64,000 nucleotides of DNA, taken from NCBI RefSeq assembly GCF_021353265.1, contig NZ_JAJTWU010000007.1, forward strand, positions 248,001-312,000, in the 5' to 3' direction. The position numbers and the translations under genes are program-made. The notes under the pieces were generated by a model that searched no databases, had not been told where the DNA came from, and saw only the letters and a list, made by a program, of their open reading frames with translations. Shown piece after piece: positions 7,345 through 18,437 of this stretch (position 1 is the first letter of the stretch; each line of letters begins with the position of its first letter). Origin of the DNA: Pelomonas cellulosilytica (lineage in GTDB: Bacteria; Pseudomonadota; Gammaproteobacteria; Burkholderiales; Burkholderiaceae_C).

Positions 7345-9732
7345 TCACCCGGCCTGTGGCAGCGTCAGGCGCATCGAGGTGCCTCGGGGCCCGGTGCGCA
7401 GCAGCTCGACGCTGCCGCCATGCAGGTCCATCACGCGGCGCACGATGTACAGGCCCAGCCCGTGCGCCGATTCGGCCGCGCCGTGCCCCCGCGCACCGCG
7501 CGTGAAGAGCCGTGGCATCAGTTCGGCCGGGATGCCAGGGCCGGTGTCGGCCACCTCGAACTGCAGCATCGCCGGCTCGTCGAAGTCGATGACGTGCAGC
7601 GCGACGGCGCTGGGGCCGGGCGCGTACTTCAACGCGTTAGACAGCAGGTTGCGCAGCGCCAGGCGCATCAGGCTCATGTCCATCAGCGCCGTGCGCGTAG
7701 CCGTGTGGCGGTGGATGGCGACGCGGTCGCGCTGCTCGCGCGGCAGGTCGGCAATGGTGACGGCCATCAAGGTGTCGATGTCGGTGTCCAGCCGGGCGAT
7801 CCGCCCGCCCCCGGCCAGCAGGCTGGCCGCCGCCAGCGTGTTGTCCACGCCGGCCAGCACCTGGCCCAGCACGGCCTGCGCCCGCGTCAGCCGCTCGTGC
7901 ACCTGGCGCTCGCCGCGGCTGGCCAGCGCCGCCGCAGCGCTCTGCAGCGCGGCGCTGGCGTTGTTAAGCGGCTGGCGCACCTCATGGGCCAGCACGTCCA
8001 GCATCTCGGACCGCTCGCGCAGCAGCTGGTCCAGCGCCTCCACATGGCGCTCGGTCTGGCGGCGCATCTGCTGCTCGTGCGCCAGCTCTGCGCGACGCTT
8101 GAGCTCGTCGGTGATGTCGTCCACCAACGCCAGCGCGCGCAGCGGGTGACCCTCCGCGTTGTACTCGGCAACGGCACCGACCAGCGCATCACGCAGCCGG
8201 CCATCGGCACAGATGAACTGCGCCGGGCAGTCGTCGACATGCCCATCCCGCCACAGCGCCGGCTGCCAGACCTCGCGCAACTGCCGACTGCTCTCCGGCG
8301 TCAGGAAGTCGTCCAGTGGGCGGCCGATGACTTCCTCGCGTCGATAGCCCAGCCGCTCCAGCCAGCGATCCGACACGGTCAGAAGGCGTCCTTCGATGTC
8401 CACCGAGTGCATCAGCGCTGGCGTGGACTCGTACAGCGTGCGCAGCCGCTGACGGCTGTCTTCCAGCTCGACGGTCGCGCGGTGGTGCGCCGTCACGTCC
8501 TGCACGGCGCCGACGAGGCGGACGGGCTCGCCGTCCTGCCAGTCGGCCTGCCCCTGCGACAGCACCCAGATCTCCCGGCCCGTGACAGTGATCAGCGGCA
8601 GTTCAAGAACCCACGGCTCACCGTCGTAGATGGCGCGTCGCGCCGCGGCCTGGATGACCGGCCTGGCGTCGGGCCGGTAGTAGGCCAGGGCCTCCTCCAT
8701 CGTGGGCCGATGCCCTGCCGGCCGGTCGTGCATGCGGCAGGTCTGGTCGCTCCAGACCAGCTCGTGCGTCTTCAAGTCCAGGCTCCAGCCGCCCACGCCG
8801 GCCACGCGGCCCGTGCGGTCGAGCAGGTCCTTGCTTTCGCGCAGCTCACGTTCGGCGCTCAGCTTGTCGGTCACGTCATCGACGATGCCCACCCAGCCGG
8901 TCAACTCGCCTTCGGGCGACAGCAGCGGCCGGGCTTGCGACGCGACCTGCCGCGGCAACGCGCTGCCGGGCCGGCGCACGCGGTAGCGCATGTCGAACGG
9001 CTGGCGTCGCTCGACGCTACGCGTCCACTGACGGCGCACCTCGTCGGCATCCTCCGGCGCCAGCGTCGCCGCCCAGCCGTCGCCCATCGCCTCGCGGGTG
9101 CCGATGCCGTAGATGGCCTGCCAGACCGGGTTGGTGTAGGTGTAGCGCCCCACTGCGTCCGTACGGAAGATGCCCAGCGGTGCCGTCGCGGCCAGCACGC
9201 CGAAGGCCTGCTCGGCCTCTGCGTGTTCAGCGGGCTGCAATGCCCGCTCGCGCATCATCAACGCCTCCGCAATGGCGTTGGCCAGGCGCGTCAGCGACTC
9301 GCGTTGCGACTCGGTCAGCGTGCGGGGCCGAAAGTCCAGCACGCACAGCGTGCCAGGGTGGCTGCCATCGTCCAGCCGGATGGGCACGCCGGCGTAGAAG
9401 CGCAGCGCCGGCTCGGTCAGCACGTCCGGGTGGCGGACGAAACGCTCGTCCAGCAGCGTGTCGGCCACCTCGAAAAGCCCGTCGGCCACCAGCGTGTGCG
9501 CGCAGAACGTCAGCGCCCGCGATGTTTCGCTGCGACCGAAACCGACCGCCGCCTTGAACCACTGGCGCCGCTCGTCCATCAACCCCAGCAGCGCCACGGG
9601 CGTGTCGCACAGCTGGGCAGCCAAGGCCGTGAGCTGGTCGAACAGCGGCTCCGGCGCGGTATCCATCACCGCCAGCGAGCGCAGGCGGGCCAGGCGGCGT
9701 TCCTCGTCAACGGGCAGCGGGGCGGTCCACAT
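7345..9732 (-). CDS. GAF/multi-PAS sensor histidine kinase
   Basis: A 795-residue cytosolic-type kinase without obvious membrane segments. Order: GAF domain at about residues 25-165 (DTAPEPLFDQLTALAAQL, FCAHTLVADG), at least three PAS domains (about 175-300, 310-420, 435-560), HisKA with H-box AHEVRQPLNN near residue 582, then HATPase_c with N-box NLLSNALKYAPG and G-boxes ADTGPGIP and GLGLYIVRR. ATG at 9732 is preferred since the preceding 69 codons are Arg/Trp-rich. No receiver is fused. It lies 50 bp downstream of the uvrA-like gene and upstream of the diguanylate cyclase in the same direction. The signal is unknown; a soluble GAF/PAS array suggests an intracellular cue. Confidence 0.88.
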   Translation of the reverse strand: MWTAPLPVDEERRLARLRSLAVMDTAPEPLFDQLTALAAQLCDTPVALLGLMDERRQWFKAAVGFGRSETSRALTFCAHTLVADGLFEVADTLLDERFVRHPDVLTEPALRFYAGVPIRLDDGSHPGTLCVLDFRPRTLTESQRESLTRLANAIAEALMMRERALQPAEHAEAEQAFGVLAATAPLGIFRTDAVGRYTYTNPVWQAIYGIGTREAMGDGWAATLAPEDADEVRRQWTRSVERRQPFDMRYRVRRPGSALPRQVASQARPLLSPEGELTGWVGIVDDVTDKLSAERELRESKDLLDRTGRVAGVGGWSLDLKTHELVWSDQTCRMHDRPAGHRPTMEEALAYYRPDARPVIQAAARRAIYDGEPWVLELPLITVTGREIWVLSQGQADWQDGEPVRLVGAVQDVTAHHRATVELEDSRQRLRTLYESTPALMHSVDIEGRLLTVSDRWLERLGYRREEVIGRPLDDFLTPESSRQLREVWQPALWRDGHVDDCPAQFICADGRLRDALVGAVAEYNAEGHPLRALALVDDITDELKRRAELAHEQQMRRQTERHVEALDQLLRERSEMLDVLAHEVRQPLNNASAALQSAAAALASRGERQVHERLTRAQAVLGQVLAGVDNTLAAASLLAGGGRIARLDTDIDTLMAVTIADLPREQRDRVAIHRHTATRTALMDMSLMRLALRNLLSNALKYAPGPSAVALHVIDFDEPAMLQFEVADTGPGIPAELMPRLFTRGARGHGAAESAHGLGLYIVRRVMDLHGGSVELLRTGPRGTSMRLTLPQAG

Positions 9733-9781
9733 GGGGCACGAGCTTAGGGCAGGTCGCGCGGGCGCACGGCCGGGCGAGCAC

Positions 9782-12700
9782 TCATGCGGACTGACGCGCC
9801 AGCACCGGCGCCAGCGCAACGCCGGTGTGGCTACCACTGGCCACGACCTGCTCCGGCGTCCCTGCCACGACGATGCGCCCGCCGGCATCCCCGCCTTCCG
9901 GCCCCAGGTCCAGCACCCAGTCCGCCTCGGCGATGACATCCAGGTCGTGCTCGATGACGACGACCGAGTGCCCGCCCGCCACGAGCCGGTGCAGCACGCG
10001 GATCAGCTTCTCGACATCGGCCATGTGCAGGCCCACGGTCGGCTCGTCCAGCACGTAGAGCGTGTGCGGCGCCTTCTGGCCGCGGCGCGTCACATCGTCG
10101 CGCACCTTGACGAGTTCCGACACCAGCTTGATCCGCTGCGCCTCGCCGCCCGACAGCGTCGGCGACGGCTGGCCCAGCGTCAGGTAGCCCAGGCCTACGT
10201 CCTTCAGCAGCTGCAGCGGGTGGGCGATGGACGGCATGGACGCGAAGAACTCAACCGCCTCATCGACCTCCATCTGCAGCACGTCGCCGATGCTCTTGCC
10301 GCGCCACGTGACGCCCAGCGTCTCCGGGTTGAAGCGCTGGCCATGGCACTGGTCGCACGGCACCTTCACGTCAGGCAGGAAGCTCATCTCGATGGTCTTC
10401 ATGCCCTGCCCTTCGCAGCCGGGGCAGCGGCCCTCGCCGGTGTTGAAGCTGAAGCGCCCCGGCGCGTAGCCGCGCGCCTTGCTCTCCAGTGTCTCGGCAA
10501 ACAGCTTGCGGATGGCGTCCCAGAAGCCGATGTAGGTGGCCGGGCAGGAGCGAGGCGTCTTGCCGATGGGCGTCTGGTCGACCTCCAGCACTCGGTCCAC
10601 CTGCACGTGGCCCTCGATGCCGTCGCAACCCGCCCACTTCGACGGCGCCTTGCGCAGCGGCACGGCGACGGCCATGTTGGCCAACAGCACGTCGCGCGCC
10701 AGCGTGGACTTGCCGGAGCCCGACACGCCCGTGACGGCCACCAGCCGGTGCAGCGGCACGTCGACCGTCACGCCCTGAAGGTTGTGCAGCGCGGCGTTCA
10801 GCACCGTCAGCTTGGGCGCTGCGGGGTCGATGGCGCGGCGTTCCTGCAGCGGGTGGATCAGCGGCCGGGCCAGCATGCGGCCGGTGGTGGAGTCCTCCAC
10901 CGCCGCCAGCTCCGCCGCCGTGCCCTGGGCGACGACGCGGCCACCGCGTTTGCCGGCGCCGGGGCCAATGTCGATGATGTGGTCGGCGCGGCGGATGGTG
11001 TCTTCGTCGTGCTCGACGACGACGAGGGTGTTGCCCTTGTCGCCCAGCGTGCCCAGCGCCTTCAACAGGATCTGGTTGTCGCGCGGGTGCAGGCCGATCG
11101 TCGGCTCGTCCAGCACATAGCAGACGCCCTGCAGGTTGCTGCCCAGCTGGGCGGCCAGGCGGATGCGCTGCGCCTCGCCGCCCGACAGCGTCGGCGCCGC
11201 ACGGTCCAACGTCAGGTAGCCCAGGCCCACCTCTTCCAGGAATTCCAGCCGGCCGAGGATCTCGCTGACGACGTCGCGGGCGATGTCGGCGTCACGCCCT
11301 TCGAGGTGCAGCCCCTGCACCCACGCGCGCGCCTGGCCCACGCTCCACGCGGCGACCTCGCCTATGCCCTTGTCCTCGAACTCGACCGAACGGGCCGTGG
11401 GATTCAGCCGCGTGCCGTGGCAATCCGGGCACGGGGCGTCGGTCAGCCCTTCGACCTCGGCCTCTTCAGACGGGAAGCTCTGCTCGCGGCCGCGGTTGTC
11501 GTCGGCCTGCACGCTGTCGTCCAGCGCCTTGCGCTGCTCACGCGTGAGCTGCAGGCCCGTGCCGACGCAGCCGGTGCACCAGCCGTGCTTGGAGTTGTAC
11601 GAGAACAGGCGCGGGTCCAGCTCGGGGTAGCTGGTGCCGCAGACCGGGCAGGCGCGCTTCGTGGAGAACACCTTGACCTGGCCGATGCCGCGACCGGTCT
11701 CGCCGTCGGCCAGCGCGGTGCTGAGCCCGTCCAGCGGCGCCAGCAGGTGCAGCACGCCCTTGCCGGCATCCAGCGCCTTGGCGAGCAGCTCGCGCAGTTC
11801 CGGTTCCTTCTCGGGTGAGATCACGAGATCACCGACGGGCAGCTCCAGCGTGTGCTCCTTGAAGCGGTCCAGCCGCGGCCACGGCGACGTGGGCAGGAAC
11901 TCGCCGTCCACGCGCAGGTGCGTGTGGCCACGGCCCTTGGCCCATTTCGCGAGGTCGGTGTAAACGCCTTTGCGTGCGACAACCAGCGGCGCCAGCAGGC
12001 CGACATGCTGGCCGCGGTAGTCCCGCATCAGCTGGGCAGCGATGCTCTCGACGCTCTGGGGTCGCACCGGCGCGCCGTCATTCACGCAGTGCTGAACGCC
12101 CAGCTTCACGTACAGCAGCCGCAGGAAGTGCCACACCTCCGTCGTCGTCGCGACCGTGCTCTTGCGGCCGCCACGCGACAGCCGCTGCTCGATGGCGACC
12201 GTCGGCGGGATGCCCCAGACCGCGTCCACCTCCGGCCGGCCGGCCGGCTGCACGATGCTGCGAGCGTAGGCGTTCAGCGATTCGAGGTAGCGGCGCTGGC
12301 CTTCATTGAACAGGATGTCGAAGGCCAGCGTCGACTTGCCGGAGCCGCTGACCCCTGTGACGACGTTGAACTTTCCGCGCGGGATGTCGACGTTGACACC
12401 CTTGAGGTTGTGCTCGCGGGCGTTGACGATCTTGATAGCCTCGTCGGTCTGGCGGCGCGCCTTGATGAGCTGCTGCAGCGGGCGGCCTTCCTCCACGGCG
12501 ACGGCCGGGCGGTCCATGTGCAGCGCGTAGTCGCGCAGCGCCGCGGCGGTGTGCGACGTGGCGTGCCGGGCCACCTCTTCCGGCGTGCCGACGCAGACCA
12601 CCTCGCCACCGGCCTCGCCACCTTCGGGGCCCAGGTCAATCAGCCAGTCGGCCGCGCGGATGACGTCGAGGTTGTGCTCGATGAGGATCAGCGAGTGGCC

Positions 12701-15421
12701 GGCCGTCAGCAGCTTGCGCATGGCGCGCATCAGCTTGGCGATGTCGTCGAAGTGCAGGCCGGTCGTCGGCTCGTCGAACAGGAACAGCGTGCCCTTCTTC
12801 GCCACGCCGAAGCGCGGGCTGCTAGCGGCCTCGGCGAGGAAGCCGGCGAGCTTGAGGCGCTGAGCCTCGCCGCCCGACAGCGTCGGCACCGGCTGGCCGA
12901 GGCGCACGTACTCCAGGCCCACGTCGACGATGGGCTGGAGCTTTTGCAGCACCGCGCGGTGCTCGCTGAACAGGTGCACGGCCTCGGCGACGGTCAGCTC
13001 CAACACGTCGGACACGCTCAGGTCGCGGTCCTTCAGCGCAAGCTTCACATCCAGCATCTCGGCGCGGAAGCGCTTGCCGTCGCAGTCCGGGCAGCGCAGG
13101 TAGACGTCGCTGAGGAACTGCATCTCCACATGCTCGAAGCCCGAGCCACCACAGGTCGGGCAGCGGCCGTCGCCGGCGTTGAAGCTGAACATGCCGGCGC
13201 TGTAGCTGCGCTCGACAGCCAGCGGCGCGACAGCGAACAGCTTGCGGATCTCATCGAACGCGCCGACGTAGCTGGCCGGATTGGAGCGCGCCGTCTTGCC
13301 GATGGGCGACTGGTCGACGAACACCGCATCGGCGAGGAAGTCCGCGCCCAGCAGCGCCTCGTGCTGGCCCGGTGTCTCGGTGGCCTTGCCGAACTGGCGG
13401 GCCAGCGCCGGGTAGAGCACGTCCTGCATCAGCGTGCTCTTGCCGGAGCCGCTCACACCGGTCACGACGACCAGGCGCTGCAACGGGAACTCGACGGACA
13501 CGTCTTTCAGGTTGTGCTCACGTACGCCCTGCAGGATGAGCTTGGGCGTGGACGCTTCCACCAGCCGCTTCAGGCCCATGCCCACGTGCTTGCGCGCGCC
13601 GAGGTAGGCGCCCGTCAGCGTGTCCGCTGCGCGGATTTCCTCGGGCGTGCCGTCGAACACGATGGCGCCGCCGCGCTCGCCGGGGCCGGGGCCCATGTCG
13701 ATGAGGCGGTCGGCGGCCAGCATGACGGCCGGGTCGTGCTCGACGACGACCAGCGTGTTGCCTGCGTCGCGCAGGCGCTGCATGGCCTGCACGATGCGCC
13801 CCATGTCGCGCGGGTGCAGTCCGATGCTGGGCTCGTCCAGCACAAACAGCGTGTTGACCAGGCTGGTGCCCAGCGCCGTCGTCAGGTTGATGCGCTGCAC
13901 CTCGCCGCCGGAGAGGGTCCGGCTCTGGCGGTCCAGCGTCAGGTAGCCCAGGCCCACGTCGCACAGGTAGCGGCTGCGGTGGCGGATTTCGTCAAGCAAC
14001 AGCTTCAGCGCCTCGTCCAGCATCGTGCTGGGTAGTTGCAGGCCGTCGACGAAATCGCGCAGCCGGCTGATGGGCAGCTGCATCAGGTCGTGCAGCGACA
14101 GGCCAGGCAGCGCCTCAAGCTGTTCACGGGTCCAGTCCACGCCGACCGGCAAGAAGCGCTGGGCCGGCGGCAATGCGGCATCGGCCAGCGCCTTGGCCCC
14201 GACGCGCCAAAGCAGCGCCTCGGTCTTGAGCCGCGCGCCGCGGCAGGACGGGCACTCGGTGTAGCTGCGGTACTTGGACAAGAGCACGCGGATGTGCATC
14301 TTGTAGGCCTTGCTCTCCAGGTAGTCGAAGAAGCGCTTGACCCCGTACCACTGCTTGTTCCAGTTGCCGTTCCAGTTCGGCGTGCCGTTGATGACCCAGT
14401 CGCGGTACGCCGGGCTCAATTCCTTCCAGGGCGTGTCGCGCGGGATGCCTGCCTCGCCGGCGTACTTCAGCAGATCGTCCTGGCAGTCCTTCCACGCCGG
14501 TGTCTGCATGGGCTTGATGGCACCGTTGCGCAGCGTCTTGCGCTCGTCGGGGATGACCAATCCCAGGTCCACGCCGATGACACGGCCGAAACCCCGGCAG
14601 GACTCACAGGCGCCGAAGGCGGAATTGAAGGAAAACAACGCCGGCTGCGGGTCGGCATAGCGCAGATCGCTTTCCGGGCAGTGCAGGCCGGTCGAGAAGC
14701 GCCAAGTCTGCGCTCCTTCGTCACCCACGTAGACATTGAGCCGCCCTGCCCCTCGTTTCAGTGACAGCTCGATGGCTTCCATGGCACGCTGCTTGTCGGC
14801 TCCCACGATGCGAAAGCGGTCCGCCACCACATCCAGCACCTTCTTGCCGTCGACCTCGCGCTCGGCCTGCACCCGCGTGAAGCCGCTGGCCGACAGCCAC
14901 TGCTCGACCTGCTCGGCCGACGTGTTGGCCGGCAGCTCGACCGGGAATGTCAGCACGAGCCGCGGGTCGCTGTCCTGCGCCCGCGCCAACAGTTCGGCAT
15001 GGATGCTCTGTGCGGTGTCATGTCTGACGGGCAGCGCCGTCCGCCGATCGAACAGATCGGCCGCCCGCGCGAACAGCAGCTTCAGGTGGTCATTCAGCTC
15101 CGTCATCGTGCCGACCGTGGAGCGGCTGGTGCGCACCGGATTGGTCTGGTCGATGGCAATCGCCGGCGGCACCCCGTCCACCTTGTCGACCGCCGGCCGG
15201 TCCATTCGGTCCAGGAACTGCCGCGCGTACGCCGAGAACGTCTCGACATAGCGCCGCTGGCCTTCCGCGTAGAGCGTGTCGAACACCAGGCTGGACTTAC
15301 CCGAGCCGCTGGGACCGGTGACCACCGTCAGCTCCGCCGTGCGGAGGTCGAGATCGAGGTTCTTGAGGTTGTGCTGGCGGGCACCTCGGATACGGATCAG
15401 GCCTTCGGACTGGGACGACAT
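9782..15421 (-). CDS. uvrA: Double-length UvrA-like excinuclease subunit A (tandem fusion)
   Basis: At 1879 residues it is twice the normal UvrA length (about 940). Two complete UvrA-like copies follow each other in one frame. Copy 1 has Walker A motifs near residues 36 (GPSGSGKSS) and 658 (GVSGSGKST). Copy 2 has them near 1029 and 1567. Each copy carries zinc-binding CxxC pairs (for example [13 protein letters not shown] and [13 protein letters not shown]) and LSGGE signatures before the Walker B segments. UvrA normally acts as a homodimer that scans DNA for bulky damage and loads UvrB; this protein would be a covalent dimer with four nucleotide sites. ATG at 15421 gives the normal N-terminus ([15 protein letters not shown]). 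The window does not show whether a normal uvrA exists elsewhere. Confidence 0.92.
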   Translation of the reverse strand: MSSQSEGLIRIRGARQHNLKNLDLDLRTAELTVVTGPSGSGKSSLVFDTLYAEGQRRYVETFSAYARQFLDRMDRPAVDKVDGVPPAIAIDQTNPVRTSRSTVGTMTELNDHLKLLFARAADLFDRRTALPVRHDTAQSIHAELLARAQDSDPRLVLTFPVELPANTSAEQVEQWLSASGFTRVQAEREVDGKKVLDVVADRFRIVGADKQRAMEAIELSLKRGAGRLNVYVGDEGAQTWRFSTGLHCPESDLRYADPQPALFSFNSAFGACESCRGFGRVIGVDLGLVIPDERKTLRNGAIKPMQTPAWKDCQDDLLKYAGEAGIPRDTPWKELSPAYRDWVINGTPNWNGNWNKQWYGVKRFFDYLESKAYKMHIRVLLSKYRSYTECPSCRGARLKTEALLWRVGAKALADAALPPAQRFLPVGVDWTREQLEALPGLSLHDLMQLPISRLRDFVDGLQLPSTMLDEALKLLLDEIRHRSRYLCDVGLGYLTLDRQSRTLSGGEVQRINLTTALGTSLVNTLFVLDEPSIGLHPRDMGRIVQAMQRLRDAGNTLVVVEHDPAVMLAADRLIDMGPGPGERGGAIVFDGTPEEIRAADTLTGAYLGARKHVGMGLKRLVEASTPKLILQGVREHNLKDVSVEFPLQRLVVVTGVSGSGKSTLMQDVLYPALARQFGKATETPGQHEALLGADFLADAVFVDQSPIGKTARSNPASYVGAFDEIRKLFAVAPLAVERSYSAGMFSFNAGDGRCPTCGGSGFEHVEMQFLSDVYLRCPDCDGKRFRAEMLDVKLALKDRDLSVSDVLELTVAEAVHLFSEHRAVLQKLQPIVDVGLEYVRLGQPVPTLSGGEAQRLKLAGFLAEAASSPRFGVAKKGTLFLFDEPTTGLHFDDIAKLMRAMRKLLTAGHSLILIEHNLDVIRAADWLIDLGPEGGEAGGEVVCVGTPEEVARHATSHTAAALRDYALHMDRPAVAVEEGRPLQQLIKARRQTDEAIKIVNAREHNLKGVNVDIPRGKFNVVTGVSGSGKSTLAFDILFNEGQRRYLESLNAYARSIVQPAGRPEVDAVWGIPPTVAIEQRLSRGGRKSTVATTTEVWHFLRLLYVKLGVQHCVNDGAPVRPQSVESIAAQLMRDYRGQHVGLLAPLVVARKGVYTDLAKWAKGRGHTHLRVDGEFLPTSPWPRLDRFKEHTLELPVGDLVISPEKEPELRELLAKALDAGKGVLHLLAPLDGLSTALADGETGRGIGQVKVFSTKRACPVCGTSYPELDPRLFSYNSKHGWCTGCVGTGLQLTREQRKALDDSVQADDNRGREQSFPSEEAEVEGLTDAPCPDCHGTRLNPTARSVEFEDKGIGEVAAWSVGQARAWVQGLHLEGRDADIARDVVSEILGRLEFLEEVGLGYLTLDRAAPTLSGGEAQRIRLAAQLGSNLQGVCYVLDEPTIGLHPRDNQILLKALGTLGDKGNTLVVVEHDEDTIRRADHIIDIGPGAGKRGGRVVAQGTAAELAAVEDSTTGRMLARPLIHPLQERRAIDPAAPKLTVLNAALHNLQGVTVDVPLHRLVAVTGVSGSGKSTLARDVLLANMAVAVPLRKAPSKWAGCDGIEGHVQVDRVLEVDQTPIGKTPRSCPATYIGFWDAIRKLFAETLESKARGYAPGRFSFNTGEGRCPGCEGQGMKTIEMSFLPDVKVPCDQCHGQRFNPETLGVTWRGKSIGDVLQMEVDEAVEFFASMPSIAHPLQLLKDVGLGYLTLGQPSPTLSGGEAQRIKLVSELVKVRDDVTRRGQKAPHTLYVLDEPTVGLHMADVEKLIRVLHRLVAGGHSVVVIEHDLDVIAEADWVLDLGPEGGDAGGRIVVAGTPEQVVASGSHTGVALAPVLARQSA

Positions 15422-15599
15422 GGTGGGGGGCAAAACTGCGAAGGCAAGCAGTGTAGGGATGGCCCTGCCGGAAACTGTCAGCACGCGCCAGCGACCCCGG
15501 GCGATCAACGGTCGTTCCAGCCTACGCGAGCGGCCAAGCCTCTGTGAAATTCAGCGACTTGCGGTTGCACCGCCCACCTCCTGCGGCAACAATGGGTCA

Positions 15600-15614
15600 C
15601 CCCCTTACCGGGGG
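15600..15614. promoter_or_regulatory. CCCCC-N5-GGGGG palindrome upstream of a receiver gene
   Basis: A short perfect palindrome (CCCCC ttacc GGGGG) lies 31 bp upstream of the receiver ATG, inside the divergent intergenic region 15422-15644 shared with the uvrA-like gene. The position suits an operator or an RNA hairpin. No sigma-70 promoter could be assigned confidently in this 223-bp region, which holds no other recognisable feature. Confidence 0.3.
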
Positions 15615-15644
15615 AGATAACAACAAAGCAATCGAGGACATGGG

Positions 15645-16154
15645 ATGGATCATTCAAGGCTGGCTGCTCACGTGCCCCTTCATCAGATCTGGCTGAGCGC
15701 CACCTCCGGAGCCTCCGGGGCTGGCACACCACGCCCCGAATCCGAGGGGATCGCATCGAGCCAGCGCCAGCCCCAGGTGCTGCTGGTGGAAGACAACCAC
15801 ATCAACCAGGTCGTCGCGCTGGAATTCCTGTCGCTGATGGGCGTGGAAGCCCGACTCGCGCGCAACGGCATCGAAGCGCTGGCCGCCTGTGAACAGGCCG
15901 TGCCCGACCTCGTGCTGATGGACATCCAGATGCCCGGCATGGACGGCCTGGAATGCGCCCGGCGCCTGCGCGCGCAGCAGCGCGACGGCACGCTGCCTGT
16001 CTTCCCCATCCTCGCGCTGACCGCCCATGCGCTGGACGCCGACGTGGCCGCCAGCATCGACGCCGGCATGGACGAGCACCTGACCAAGCCGCTGGACTTC
16101 GTCGCGCTGCGCACGCGGCTGCAACGCTGGTTGAAACTACCCGACCAGAACTGA
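15645..16154 (+). CDS. Single-domain response regulator (receiver) with N-terminal extension
   Basis: A 169-residue protein with about 42 unconserved N-terminal residues and then one CheY-like receiver. The acidic pocket is VEDN (residues 49-52), the phospho-acceptor is D93 in LMDIQMPGMDG, and the conserved Thr and Lys are in LTAHALD and HLTKPLD. The DIQMPGMDG and AGMDEHLTKPL style is that of receivers attached to hybrid kinases. There is no output domain, so it probably acts by protein contact or in a phosphorelay. No kinase is adjacent. The start is uncertain between ATG 15645 and a later codon close to residue 40. Confidence 0.75.
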   Translation: MDHSRLAAHVPLHQIWLSATSGASGAGTPRPESEGIASSQRQPQVLLVEDNHINQVVALEFLSLMGVEARLARNGIEALAACEQAVPDLVLMDIQMPGMDGLECARRLRAQQRDGTLPVFPILALTAHALDADVAASIDAGMDEHLTKPLDFVALRTRLQRWLKLPDQN

Positions 16155-16393
16155 CAGCGAATCGTCCGGCCTTGCCTCGCCGGATGCGGCCGGGAGGCCG
16201 CGGCGACCTGGTCAAACCGCCGGCACTTAGACATCGCCGACGTTGCGCGCGGTCTTGACGACCTCGGGCCTGTCGGGGCCGCGCTCCACCTGGCGGAGCA
16301 GCTGCATGCCGCGCAGGTCGGGCCTAGCTGATCGGCGAGATGCTGGGCTGCTGGCTCGCGTCGCCGAACTGCCCTCCCGATAATCCCGTCGCC
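16155..16393. other. Intergenic region with a possible gene remnant
   Basis: This 239-bp stretch has no complete gene. On the minus strand an open segment at about 16227-16325 reads like the C-terminus of a protein (RGMQLLRQVERGPDRPEVV...) ending in TAA, with an in-frame stop upstream. It may be the remains of a deleted gene. Nothing else is recognisable. Confidence 0.3.
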
Positions 16394-17893
16394 ATGAACC
16401 TCTACACCGCCCTGCGCGCCGGCTTCCCGGCCGACCTCGACACGACCGCCATCGACCACGACGGCGCGCTGTACTCGTGGCGCGACCTCGACAGCGGCAG
16501 CGCCCTGCTCGCCAACTGGCTGGCCCGTCTGGACCTGCCCGCCGGCAGTCGCGTGGCCGTGCACACCGACAAGAGCGTCGAGGCGCTGATGCTCTACCTG
16601 GCCGTGCTGCGCGCCGGCTTCGTCTACCTGCCGCTGAACCCGGCCTACCAGGCCAGCGAGCTGGAGCACTTCATCACCGACGCCGAGCCCGCCGTCGTCG
16701 TCTGCGCCGGCCGCAACTTCGGCTGGATCAGCAAACTGGCCTTCCAGCGCGGCGTGCGCTGGGTGTTCACGCTGAACGACGACCGCACCGGCACGCTGCT
16801 GGACCGCGCCGCGCAGATGCCGACGGTCAACGAGCCGGTCGCCCGCGAGCCCGCCGACCTGGCCGCCATCCTCTACACCAGCGGCACGACCGGGCGCAGC
16901 AAGGGCGCCATGCTGAGCCACGGCAATCTGCTGTCGAACGCCCAGGTGTTGAAGACCTTCTGGGACTGGCGCTCCGACGACGTGCTACTGCACGCGCTGC
17001 CGATCTTCCACGTGCACGGCCTGTTCATCGCGTCGCACGGCGCGCTGCTGAGCGGCAGCAGGATGCTGTGGTTCAACAAGTTCGACGCGCCCGCCGTGGC
17101 ACGCCGGCTGCCCGAGGCCACCGTCTTCATGGGCGTGCCGACGCTGTATGTGCGGCTGCTGCAGGAAAAAACGCTGGACACGCGCCGCATGCGGCTATTC
17201 ATCAGCGGCTCGGCGCCGCTGCTCATCGAGACTTGGACGCAGTGGCAGGCCCGCACCGGCCATCTGATCCTGGAGCGCTACGGCATGAGCGAGACGCTGA
17301 TGCTGACCTCCAACCCCTGCCGGCCGGCAGACGGCGAACGCGTCGGCGGTACGGTCGGCCCGGCCCTGCCGGACGTCGGGCTGCGGGTGCTGCGCGACGA
17401 CGGCACGGCTTGCGATGTCGGCGAGATCGGCCATGTGCAGGTGTGCGGACCCGGCGTCTTCGCCGGCTACTGGCGCATGCCGGAGAAGACGGCAGAGGAG
17501 TTCACCGCGGACGGCTGGTTCAAGACCGGCGACGTCGGCCGGCTGGACGCCAAGGGCTACCTGACGCTGATCGGCCGCAGCAAGGACCTCATCATCAGCG
17601 GCGGTTTCAACGTCTACCCGGCGGAGGTGGAAGGCTTCCTGAACGAGCTGCCCGGCGTGGGTGAGTCCGCTGTCATCGGCGTGCCGCACGCGGACTTCGG
17701 CGAGGCGGTCGTGGCCGTCATCACGCCGGTGGGCGAGCCGGACACCGAGGCGCTGATCCACGAGCTGAAGGCCCGCATCGCGGGGTTCAAGGTGCCCAAG
17801 CGCATTGTTGTCGTGGCCGAGTTGCCGCGGAATGCGATGGGGAAGGTGCAGAAGAAGTCGCTGCGGGAGCGGTACGCCGGGTTGTTGGCCTAG
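16394..17893 (+). CDS. matB: Malonyl-CoA synthetase-like acyl-CoA ligase (MatB-like)
   Basis: A 499-residue ANL-superfamily ligase that activates a carboxylate with ATP and joins it to CoA. Motifs: the P-loop-like ILYTSGTTGRSKGAMLSH, then LPIFHVHGLF, MGVPTLYVRLL, ERYGMSETLM, GWFKTGDVG and the C-terminal catalytic Lys context AMGKVQKKSLRE. The HALPIFHVHGLFIAS and ATVFMGVPTLY blocks are very like MatB malonyl-CoA synthetases, which make malonyl-CoA from malonate. ATG 16394 begins the aligned N-terminus; an upstream in-frame start at 16340 lacks similarity. No malonate decarboxylase or transporter gene is adjacent, so the malonate assignment rests on sequence alone. Confidence 0.8.
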   Translation: MNLYTALRAGFPADLDTTAIDHDGALYSWRDLDSGSALLANWLARLDLPAGSRVAVHTDKSVEALMLYLAVLRAGFVYLPLNPAYQASELEHFITDAEPAVVVCAGRNFGWISKLAFQRGVRWVFTLNDDRTGTLLDRAAQMPTVNEPVAREPADLAAILYTSGTTGRSKGAMLSHGNLLSNAQVLKTFWDWRSDDVLLHALPIFHVHGLFIASHGALLSGSRMLWFNKFDAPAVARRLPEATVFMGVPTLYVRLLQEKTLDTRRMRLFISGSAPLLIETWTQWQARTGHLILERYGMSETLMLTSNPCRPADGERVGGTVGPALPDVGLRVLRDDGTACDVGEIGHVQVCGPGVFAGYWRMPEKTAEEFTADGWFKTGDVGRLDAKGYLTLIGRSKDLIISGGFNVYPAEVEGFLNELPGVGESAVIGVPHADFGEAVVAVITPVGEPDTEALIHELKARIAGFKVPKRIVVVAELPRNAMGKVQKKSLRERYAGLLA

Positions 17894-17911
17894 CCCCGGG
17901 CATCCCGCGGC

Positions 17912-18406
17912 TCAGCAGCTGACCGCCCCCTTCACCTCGTCCAGCGCCAGCTGCAACACCCGCGCATCACTGCTGGCCCGATGCCGTGTCAACGCCTGCC
18001 GTGCCCGGACGGCCTCGGTGGCGCTCTTCCAGCGCTGGGCCTCGTCCTCGTTGAGCAGGCGGCGCAGGTCCTCCAGCTTGAAGCTGGGCCGCAGGCCGAC
18101 GGCGTCGTACAGCCTCGCGAGCCACGTGAAGTCATGCCCCCAGCCGTCGCAATAGACGGTGCAGCCGGCCAGGCGGGTGTTGAGCTGCTGGGCGATCCAG
18201 CGGGCGGGCCGGCCGTGCTCCAGCAGCAGCTCGCGGCTGATGCCATGCAAGGCTTCGGCGGCGCCGTCCCAATGCAGCCAGTCGGATTCCGGGCGGATCA
18301 GCCCGCAGAACAGCGCGCCGTCCGGGGCCACGAAGCCCACCTCGATGGGATAGCTACCTCGGCCGAAGCCGGAAGCCTCGATGTCGATGATGGTGGGGCG
18401 TTGCAC
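17912..18406 (-). CDS. DEDDh-type 3'-5' exonuclease family protein
   Basis: A 164-residue protein with the exonuclease fold. The first acidic pair is D8 and E10 in IIDIEASGFG, followed by HGISRELL, the middle Asp in YCDGWGHDFTWL and the HxxxxD-type ending HRASSDARVLQL. These are the metal and catalytic positions of RNase T/DnaQ-like enzymes. The start is set at GTG 18406, directly before the conserved strand, because no ATG fits; the ribosome site is weak. Specific substrate (DNA or RNA) is unknown. It is convergent with the MatB-like gene. Confidence 0.7.
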   Translation of the reverse strand: MQRPTIIDIEASGFGRGSYPIEVGFVAPDGALFCGLIRPESDWLHWDGAAEALHGISRELLLEHGRPARWIAQQLNTRLAGCTVYCDGWGHDFTWLARLYDAVGLRPSFKLEDLRRLLNEDEAQRWKSATEAVRARQALTRHRASSDARVLQLALDEVKGAVSC

Positions 18407-18437
18407 GTTACCAAGTGTGACAGACGCCAGGGGCGAA

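Noticed and set aside
9458-11818. Long plus-strand open frame of 786 codons antisense to uvrA
   Set aside because: It is a GC-rich shadow of the uvrA-like gene: His/Arg/Ala-rich, without motifs, while the minus strand encodes clear ABC ATPase signatures.
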